NCBI GenBank assembly: GCA_934167135.1 | Contig: CAKPKI010000047.1 | Location: forward strand, 1 to 11,704 | Length of the DNA: 11,704 bases | From: an uncultured Clostridia bacterium | Lineage (GTDB): Bacteria > Bacillota > Clostridia > TANB77 > CAG-508 | Direction: 5' to 3' | Shown: piece by piece, positions 6,609 through 11,704 of the stretch | Numbering within the stretch: position 1 is the stretch's first letter | How the letters are laid out: each line of letters begins with the position of its first letter | Notes under the pieces: generated by a model | The model's database searches: none | Told to the model about the DNA's origin: nothing | Seen by the model: the letters and a program-made list of their open reading frames with translations, nothing else | Program-made: the position numbers and the translations under genes

Positions 6609-8657
6609 ATGTTGGACCTAAACAAAGATGTAAAATATGTAAAAACAGTAGGCCCAAGCAGGGTAAAACTACTGAATAAACTAAAAATATATACATTAAA
6701 AGACTTAATAGAATACTATCCAAGAGACTATGAAGACAGAAGCAAGCCAAAAAACTTATATGAATGTACAGATGAAGAAGAAGTTTTAATAGAAGCAATG
6801 CCAACAGGGCGAATCAGCGAAATGCATAAAGGTAGAATGACAATAAGCAGACTAATTGTAAAAGACCAAACCGGAACATGTTATATAACATGGTTCAATC
6901 AAGGGTATTTAAGAGACAAATTTCAACCTGGAAGAATGTACAGATTTTTTGGGAAAATATCAAACAAAAATGGAAGATTAGAAATGAATTCACCTGTATA
7001 TGATGAAATTGATCAGAGTAAAAACACAGGAAAAATCATTCCAATTTATCCATTAACATATGAGTTAAAGCAAACAACACTAAGAAGAATCATAGAAAAT
7101 GGACTTTTAGAAGTAAAAGAGCAATTGCCAGAAACATTGCCAGAATACATATTAAAAGAAAATAATTTATGGGATATAAACAATACAATTGAAAGAATAC
7201 ACTTTCCAGTAGAATTTTCAGATTTTAATAAAGCAAGAGAAAGACTAGTATTTGAAGAGCTACTTACAATGCAATTAGCATTATTAAAATTAAAAAATAA
7301 TTATGAACACGAAACAGATGGAATACAATTTAGTAAAGATGTATATATGTCAGATGTAATAAATATTTTGCCATTTAAATTGACAAAAGCACAACTACGA
7401 GTATTAGAAGAAATTGATAGAGATATGGAAAGCAATAAGCCAATGAATAGACTTCTACAAGGAGATGTTGGTTCAGGAAAAACAGTAGTAGCAATGATAT
7501 CGGCATATAAAGCTGTAAAATCAGGATATCAAGCAACAATAATGGCACCAACAGCAATACTTGCAAGTCAGCATTTAGAAAGCTTTCAAGGAATATTAGA
7601 AGAACTTGGAATAAGAGTAGAGTTATTAATTTCAAGTGTTACTAAAAAGAAAAAGACAGAGATATTAGAAAAATTACAAAATGGAGAAATAGATATATTG
7701 ATAGGAACTCATGCGATATTAGAAGAAAATGTAGTATTCAAAAATTTGGGATTAGTCGTAACAGATGAGCAACACCGTTTTGGAGTAAAACAAAGAGGAA
7801 CTATAGCATCTAAAGGAAAAAATCCAGATGTAATTGCAATGTCTGCAACACCAATTCCAAGAACGCTTGCATTAATATTGTATGGAGATTTAGATATATC
7901 TATAATAGATGAACTTCCACCAAACAGAAAGAAAATTGAAACATATGCAGTTAGAAAAAATATGGAAGAAAGAGTAAACAATTTTATAAGAAAACAAATA
8001 ACAGAAGGCAGGCAGGCATATATAGTATGTCCACTAGTTGAAGAAAATGAGGATATGGAAGGCTTGCAATCAGTAATTGAACTTGCAGAAAAATATCAAA
8101 AAGAAACATTTAGTGAATATAAAGTAGCATATTTATATGGAAAAATGAAACCAAAAGAAAAAGATGAAATTATGGAAAGATTCAAAAATGGTGAAATCCA
8201 AATTTTGATTGCAACAACTGTAATAGAAGTTGGAGTTAATGTACCAAATGCAAGTATTATGGTAGTAGAAAATGCAGAAAGATTTGGATTAGCACAATTG
8301 CACCAATTACGTGGAAGAGTAGGAAGAGGCGAATATCAATCATATTGCATTTTAAAATACGAAGGAAATAGCGAAACAATAAGACAAAGGATGAAAGTAA
8401 TGTGTGATACAAATGATGGATTTATAATTTCTGAAAAAGACTTGGAACTTAGAGGTTCAGGCGACTTTTTCGGAACGGAACAACATGGACTTCCAGAGTT
8501 CAAGATTGCTAATTTATTTGAAGACATAGCAGTTTTGAAAAAAGTCCAAAGATTAGCTTTAAAAATTATGGAAGATGATCCATTACTTGAAAAAGAGAAA
8601 AATGCAAAACTAAATGACTTGGTAAAAGAGAAGTTTAGTTCGAGAATAGAAATTTAA
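6609..8657 (+). CDS. recG: ATP-dependent DNA helicase RecG
   Basis: Superfamily 2 helicase that drives branch migration and fork reversal at stalled replication forks and recombination intermediates. Its 682 residues match the usual length. Domains in order: an N-terminal helical part and wedge/OB-fold (about 1-150; KYVKTVGPSRVKLLNKL, then an OB segment near RLIVKDQTGTCYITWFNQ), helicase domain 1 with Walker A GDVGSGKT (285-292), DEQH (386-389) and SATPIPRT (412-419), and helicase domain 2 with TTVIEVGVNVP (536-546) and QLRGRVGRG (566-574). The RecG-specific C-terminal segment follows (DGFIISEKDLELRGSGDFFG). It has its own promoter and Shine-Dalgarno. The small membrane-protein gene starts 57 bp downstream without a clear terminator between. 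No defect is seen. Confidence 0.97.
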   Translation: MLDLNKDVKYVKTVGPSRVKLLNKLKIYTLKDLIEYYPRDYEDRSKPKNLYECTDEEEVLIEAMPTGRISEMHKGRMTISRLIVKDQTGTCYITWFNQGYLRDKFQPGRMYRFFGKISNKNGRLEMNSPVYDEIDQSKNTGKIIPIYPLTYELKQTTLRRIIENGLLEVKEQLPETLPEYILKENNLWDINNTIERIHFPVEFSDFNKARERLVFEELLTMQLALLKLKNNYEHETDGIQFSKDVYMSDVINILPFKLTKAQLRVLEEIDRDMESNKPMNRLLQGDVGSGKTVVAMISAYKAVKSGYQATIMAPTAILASQHLESFQGILEELGIRVELLISSVTKKKKTEILEKLQNGEIDILIGTHAILEENVVFKNLGLVVTDEQHRFGVKQRGTIASKGKNPDVIAMSATPIPRTLALILYGDLDISIIDELPPNRKKIETYAVRKNMEERVNNFIRKQITEGRQAYIVCPLVEENEDMEGLQSVIELAEKYQKETFSEYKVAYLYGKMKPKEKDEIMERFKNGEIQILIATTVIEVGVNVPNASIMVVENAERFGLAQLHQLRGRVGRGEYQSYCILKYEGNSETIRQRMKVMCDTNDGFIISEKDLELRGSGDFFGTEQHGLPEFKIANLFEDIAVLKKVQRLALKIMEDDPLLEKEKNAKLNDLVKEKFSSRIEI

Positions 8658-8714
8658 ATTATTGCTATTGCTGGTACAGAAACAGCGATTGGCAGAGAAA
8701 AGGATGTTGATATT

Positions 8715-8903
8715 ATGTTACAAATAATTGGAAGATTAATAGGTGTGCTTATTTTATTAGCTGGTGTAATTTTGGTTTATGATGCTAGAATTATTACTAA
8801 AAAGGCTTTTGGGTTTGGTGACCAAAATGAGGCTACAAGTGGCTTCAAAATTTTAGGTGCTATACTTGCAATGGTTGGTGGATTGATAGTTTTCTTTTGC
8901 TAG
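8715..8903 (+). CDS. Small two-helix membrane protein, function unknown
   Basis: Protein of 62 residues with two hydrophobic segments (about 3-22 and 45-61) around a short polar loop containing GFGDQNEATSG. Two membrane helices in a hairpin are likely. The Shine-Dalgarno is weak and rather distant (AAAGGA, 8699-8704, about ten bases from the ATG). The coding pattern is nonetheless convincing: the hydrophobic/polar layout is clean and the motif-like loop is glycine- and acid-rich. It follows recG by 57 bp and probably shares its transcript. Its TAG stop lies in the loop of an intrinsic terminator. I recognise no family with a known function. Confidence 0.75.
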   Translation: MLQIIGRLIGVLILLAGVILVYDARIITKKAFGFGDQNEATSGFKILGAILAMVGGLIVFFC

Positions 8904-8917
8904 GAAACTATCTTTTT
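8885..8917 (+). terminator. Intrinsic terminator overlapping the end of the 62-residue gene
   Basis: GATAGTTTTC (8885-8894) pairs with GGAAACTATC (8903-8912) over 10 bp with one T-G wobble, leaving an 8-base loop, and TTTTT (8913-8917) follows. The stem includes the last codons and the loop holds the stop codon of the small membrane protein. It would end the recG transcript. Confidence 0.75.
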
Positions 8918-8945
8918 GCTATTAAATATGGAATGGAGTAAATAT

Positions 8946-9317
8946 ATGGAAAATAATAAAGGATTTTTGCTTGGGAAGAAAAAATTTATATTGATTATAG
9001 CTATAAGTATAATAAGTATTTGTAGCATTTTATTAGGAGTAAAATATTATTTAAAAATAAATTTTATAATACCTGATGATTATATAAGAAAAGATGAAGA
9101 TTACAATTCATATATGGATGGTTCAGATTCAGATTATTATATTTATGATAACAAAGTTATCGTTGATACAGTATCATATTTCCCTGATGGTCTATATTCA
9201 TATACTAAAGAAAGAACGGTTACATTATATAATAATTTAAATGAAAACGAAATTAAAAACTATAAAAATACTATATATAATAAAAAGGGAAAAGTACTTT
9301 TTCATTCCCGCAACTAA
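8946..9317 (+). CDS. Single-pass membrane protein with short extracytoplasmic domain, function unknown
   Basis: Protein of 123 residues with a basic N terminus (MENNKGFLLGKKK), one strong hydrophobic helix (about 14-32) and a polar, Tyr/Asp/Asn-rich C-terminal domain of about 85 residues expected outside the membrane. A Cys inside the hydrophobic segment (SIISICSILLG) is not in a proper lipobox, because the residue before it is Ile, so a lipoprotein is unlikely. The start at 8946 is preferred because TGGAG (8934-8938) lies seven bases upstream; an ATG at 8928 and a TTG at 8916 are in frame but lack a site. It follows a terminator closely and no clear promoter is seen, so how it is transcribed is unresolved. 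It lies just upstream of the MerR promoter. I recognise no family. Confidence 0.7.
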   Translation: MENNKGFLLGKKKFILIIAISIISICSILLGVKYYLKINFIIPDDYIRKDEDYNSYMDGSDSDYYIYDNKVIVDTVSYFPDGLYSYTKERTVTLYNNLNENEIKNYKNTIYNKKGKVLFHSRN

Positions 9318-9336
9318 GTTAATTAATAAAAAACTA

Positions 9337-9367
9337 TTGACTCTCCCCTTAAGGTTAGGTGTATAGT
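9337..9367 (+). promoter_or_regulatory. MerR-type promoter with 19-bp spacer and central dyad
   Basis: The -35 TTGACT (9337-9342) and -10 TATAGT (9362-9367) are separated by 19 bp instead of 17. The spacer contains the palindrome CCTTAAGG (9347-9354), with weaker outer symmetry (CT...AG), almost at its centre. An overlong spacer with a centred operator is the hallmark of promoters that MerR-family activators untwist when they bind ligand. It lies 18 bp before the MerR start codon, so self-regulation is the natural inference. Confidence 0.85.
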
Positions 9368-9385
9368 TGAATTAGGAGGAAAAGA

Positions 9386-11278
9386 ATGTTAAAAATAGGA
9401 GAATTTGCAAAAATATTTGATGTAACAATAAAAACAATAAGATTCTATGAAGAAAAAGAATTGTTAAAGCCTTGCTATATTGATAAATATTCTGGATATA
9501 GATATTATGATGATGAAAACATAAAACAGATGAATCAGATTTTATATCTAAAAAAACTAGGTTTTTCATTAGACGAGATAAAAAAATATGACGAAAAGCT
9601 AGTAAAGAATAAAATTGAAGAATATCAAGAAAAAATAATTCAATATACTTCTAATATTAATATTCTTAAAGACATAGATAGTACAAGCCCAAAGGGAGAG
9701 GAGGTTAAAAAAGCTAAAAAGCCATTTAAATTTAAAGGATACTATAAGAAGGATTACAGAATAATAGGCTTTTGGAAGACAATTGCCTTACTAAAGAAAA
9801 ATCAAAAATTTAAATACAGAGAGCAAGAAAAAAATCAAGATTTTGAGCTCGAAAGAATTACAATAAATCCAATAGAAAATGAAGTAATAGCGTACATTAA
9901 TAAGAAAAGTGTAATAGCTAAATATACTAAAGATTATATATTAGATATTATAAAACCAAAGAGTGTAAACTGTTATGAGTATAAAAAAGTCAATGGAAAG
10001 AAATATCTTTTTATAGAGTGGAAAAATGAATACTATTATGTATTAGAAAAAATAGGAGGGATTAATTTTATGGAAGAAATGTTTGAAAATAAAGAAAAAA
10101 TGTATAATATTCTAACAAAAGACGGAAGAGGACTAACTTTAGGAAAAGACATCATATTACCGGAAGATAAAAGAGGGAATGTAAACACATTAATTGTTGG
10201 TGGAAGTGGTGCAGGAAAATCATCTGCATATACAGTTACCAATATATTGAAAATGATAGGTTCATATATTATATCAGATCCATTAGGTGAGATATACGAC
10301 AAAACTCATAGATACTTAAAAAATAATGGATATAAAATAAAGGTTTTAAACTATGAAAATAGAGACATAGAAAATAATGTTGATGAAGAAGACAAATATC
10401 AATATAATCCTTTAAGTCATATAAAATCAGATGATGATATAGAAAACTTAGCTAATATGTTAGTTGGTGAGGGAGAAGACGAATTTTGGAATGATGCTTC
10501 TAAGAGTTTAATGAAGACAATAATTTATTACGTTATAGAAAATGAAGATAAAAAAGATTTACTTACTTGTTTCAAATTATTAGGATTGCCAAAAGAAAAT
10601 TTATTTGCAAATTTTGATAGATTTGAAGAAAATACAAAAGCATATAAATATTACACTATTTTAAAAACATTTCCTGAAAAAACATATCAAAGTATAGTTT
10701 CTACTGCGATATTAAAACTATCTTTTGTAATAAATGGAATAAAAGAAGATGGTGAAATTTCTGACGAATTTGAGTTTGAAGAATTAAAAGATGGAAAAAC
10801 AGCTATATTTCTAATGCAAAATGGAAATCGTAATGAAGACGCGAAATTTAACAATATTTTTATAAGCCAATTTTTAGCAACATATAAAGTTGGAGATGTT
10901 GGACAAGAACACATATATATAATGTTAGATGAAGTAGAAAGATTAGGAAAAATTTACGATTTTGCAAGAAATGTGGAATTCGCTAGATGTAGAAAATTAT
11001 CAATAAGTCTGATGACAAATAACATAGAAAACATAAAAGATATATATGGAAAAGAATATTATCATATAATGAATTCAATAGATACACAAATGTTGTTAGG
11101 AACTAATATAAAATCAGATATTATGTATTTTAGCGAATTATTAGGTATAGATTCAGATTTTATAAAAGATGAATTGAAAAATGATGAGCTTTTAATATAT
11201 GAAAAAGGTTTAAGACCAATACTTGCAAGAAAAGATTATTTCTTTGATAATGAAGAATGGACAAGTTATGTATATTAA
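9386..11278 (+). CDS. MerR-family regulator fused in frame to a VirD4/TraG-like coupling-protein ATPase
   Basis: One 630-codon frame after AGGAGG (9374-9379). Residues 1-70 are a MerR winged-helix DNA-binding domain (LKIGEFAKIFDVTIKTIRFYEE..., YSGYRYY at 35-41), followed by a dimerisation coiled coil (about 70-98). Residues 120-222 resemble the C-terminal effector domain of clostridial MerR regulators (IIGFW, KKYLFIEWKNEYYYVLEK). Residues 229-630 resemble the soluble ATPase of type IV coupling proteins: Walker A GGSGAGKS (272-279), ISDPLGEIYDKT (296-307), YNPL (340-343), FWNDASKSLM (367-376) and Walker B IYIMLDE (510-516), followed by RLGKIYDF. The usual N-terminal membrane helices are absent. 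Met229 (ATG 10070) has its own AGGAGGG, so the ATPase may also be made alone. Domain calls are by eye. The fusion could instead be two genes joined by one extra A near 10052. Confidence 0.85.
   Translation: MLKIGEFAKIFDVTIKTIRFYEEKELLKPCYIDKYSGYRYYDDENIKQMNQILYLKKLGFSLDEIKKYDEKLVKNKIEEYQEKIIQYTSNINILKDIDSTSPKGEEVKKAKKPFKFKGYYKKDYRIIGFWKTIALLKKNQKFKYREQEKNQDFELERITINPIENEVIAYINKKSVIAKYTKDYILDIIKPKSVNCYEYKKVNGKKYLFIEWKNEYYYVLEKIGGINFMEEMFENKEKMYNILTKDGRGLTLGKDIILPEDKRGNVNTLIVGGSGAGKSSAYTVTNILKMIGSYIISDPLGEIYDKTHRYLKNNGYKIKVLNYENRDIENNVDEEDKYQYNPLSHIKSDDDIENLANMLVGEGEDEFWNDASKSLMKTIIYYVIENEDKKDLLTCFKLLGLPKENLFANFDRFEENTKAYKYYTILKTFPEKTYQSIVSTAILKLSFVINGIKEDGEISDEFEFEELKDGKTAIFLMQNGNRNEDAKFNNIFISQFLATYKVGDVGQEHIYIMLDEVERLGKIYDFARNVEFARCRKLSISLMTNNIENIKDIYGKEYYHIMNSIDTQMLLGTNIKSDIMYFSELLGIDSDFIKDELKNDELLIYEKGLRPILARKDYFFDNEEWTSYVY
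10054..10072 (+). promoter_or_regulatory. Internal Shine-Dalgarno and ATG at the MerR/ATPase junction
   Basis: AGGAGGG (10054-10060) lies nine bases before an in-frame ATG (10070-10072). It falls precisely between the end of the MerR effector domain and the start of the ATPase segment. This is as good a ribosome site as any in the window and would give a separate ATPase of 402 residues beginning MEEMFENKEK. The same bases encode Ile-Gly-Gly in the fused frame. Confidence 0.7.
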
Positions 11279-11289
11279 AATTAATTAAT

Positions 11290-11318
11290 TTGATTTTTAT
11301 GTAAAAATGTTGTATAAT
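11290..11318 (+). promoter_or_regulatory. Predicted sigma-A promoter of the last gene
   Basis: TTGATT (11290-11295) and a perfect TATAAT (11313-11318) are separated by exactly 17 bp. The -35 box overlaps a 14-bp A/T palindrome (11278-11291). The start codon of the next gene is 97 bp beyond the -10 box, leaving a long 5' leader. Confidence 0.75.
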
Positions 11319-11345
11319 AGCTTTGATAAAACCCTGTTGTTTATA

Positions 11346-11367
11346 ACTCACTAACTAATTTGTGAGT
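11346..11367 (+). promoter_or_regulatory. Possible hairpin in the leader of the last gene
   Basis: ACTCAC (11346-11351) and GTGAGT (11362-11367) form a 6-bp stem with a 10-base loop inside the roughly 90-nt leader. The following ATTTTA is only a weak T-run. It may be a small regulatory structure or chance; I match no known riboswitch. Confidence 0.3.
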
Positions 11368-11414
11368 ATTTTACTAAAACTTGCTTTCAGAGACATCTAG
11401 GAGGTAGTTATATT

Positions 11415-11704
11415 ATGTTAAAAAATATTTATAGCAGTTTAGACTTAGCAATATTGGTTTTAATAGTAGTATATTCAATATATACTATTATTACAATTAT
11501 AAAAGTAAAACATGATAAGATAGGTGTTGTTAAAACTAGAATTGTATCATCATCTGCATTTTTATTATTAATTATAATAAAAATGATTATAGCATTACTT
11601 TTGGGTAAATCAATAGTAAGTGAGCTTGTTTGTGCGATTCTTTGGGCTATATGTATGGTCATAGGATGGGCAACATTAAAAGTAGCAAAAAGAATTGCAA
11701 ACTT
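11415..11704 (+). CDS. Multi-pass membrane protein, 3' end outside window
   Basis: The frame opens at ATG 11415, nine bases after a full AGGAGGT (11399-11405), and stays open to the end of the window with 96 complete codons visible. Three hydrophobic segments are seen (about residues 8-32, 49-66 and 70-88), separated by short basic stretches (KVKHDKIGVVKTR; LKVAKR), suggesting at least three membrane helices. I recognise no family. It has its own promoter downstream of the MerR/ATPase gene, so it need not belong to that unit, although no terminator separates them. Confidence 0.7.
   Translation, partial: MLKNIYSSLDLAILVLIVVYSIYTIITIIKVKHDKIGVVKTRIVSSSAFLLLIIIKMIIALLLGKSIVSELVCAILWAICMVIGWATLKVAKRIAN

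Noticed and set aside
8667..8692. Stem-loop ATTGCTG/CAGCGAT after recG as a terminator
   Set aside because: Seven pairs with one wobble and no T-run after it.
8897..8927. Promoter TTGCTA-17 bp-TATTAA before the 123-residue membrane gene
   Set aside because: Both boxes are weak, it overlaps the terminator stem and would start transcription almost on the ribosome site.
9337..9367. Shared TTAGGTGT between the Fic inverted repeat and the MerR operator as a common regulator site
   Set aside because: Eight bases of low complexity, and the dyad centres of the two sites do not correspond.
11278..11291. 14-bp palindrome AAATTAATTAATTT as operator or terminator after the ATPase gene
   Set aside because: It is purely A/T in an A/T-rich gap, so chance is likely, and it has no GC stem for termination.
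9386..11704. A conjugative element or ICE in the window
   Set aside because: Only one coupling-protein-like domain is present; no relaxase, integrase, VirB4-type gene, attachment repeat or transfer origin is visible.
1..11704. Long minus-strand reading frames, tRNA genes, CRISPR repeats and insertion sequences
   Set aside because: The minus-strand frames are Leu/Ile-rich shadows of AT-rich genes without ribosome sites; no tRNA cloverleaf, regularly spaced repeat array or transposase motif was found.

Overview
This is an AT-rich stretch (around 30% G+C by eye) with every gene on the + strand, tightly packed, with strong purine-rich Shine-Dalgarno sites. UGG encodes Trp and UGA is used as a stop, so the code is standard. 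The gene set (lysS, M50 site-2-type protease, tsaD, recG) and the AAA/ATA/AGA-rich codon use suggest a low-GC Bacillota, probably an anaerobic gut Clostridia-type bacterium. This placement is inference; the window contains no rRNA or tRNA.

Layout. Positions 1-869 hold the 3' part of lysS. Next come two adjacent Fic-domain genes: a class II type (912-1644), broken by a one-base frameshift, and an intact class III type (1683-2288). A housekeeping run follows, with an M50 membrane protease (2322-3059), tsaD (3077-4075) and a metallophosphoesterase (4091-4816). No terminator is visible from lysS to the phosphoesterase, so this may be one transcription unit with the Fic pair in its middle. After a 112-bp gap come a cytosolic transglutaminase-like protein (4929-5957) and an overlapping TTG-start gene of unknown function (5950-6378), closed by a strong hairpin terminator (6414-6439). 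recG (6609-8657) has its own promoter and is followed by a 62-residue two-helix membrane protein whose stop codon lies inside a terminator hairpin (8885-8917), then a 123-residue single-pass membrane protein (8946-9317).

The most unusual part is 9337-11278. A promoter with the 19-bp spacer and central dyad typical of MerR control precedes one long reading frame. That frame encodes a complete MerR regulator (HTH, coiled coil, ligand-type C-terminal domain) joined to a VirD4/TraG-like coupling-protein ATPase without membrane helices. A full Shine-Dalgarno and ATG lie exactly at the junction, and removing one A from an A6 run would end the MerR protein at a TAG overlapping that Shine-Dalgarno. 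The locus is therefore either a fused regulator-ATPase or a MerR/ATPase operon that has just been fused by, or misread as fused because of, one base. No relaxase, VirB4 or other conjugation gene is in view, so the ATPase is an orphan here. The window ends in a multi-pass membrane protein (11415 onward) with a consensus sigma-A promoter and a leader of about 90 nt.
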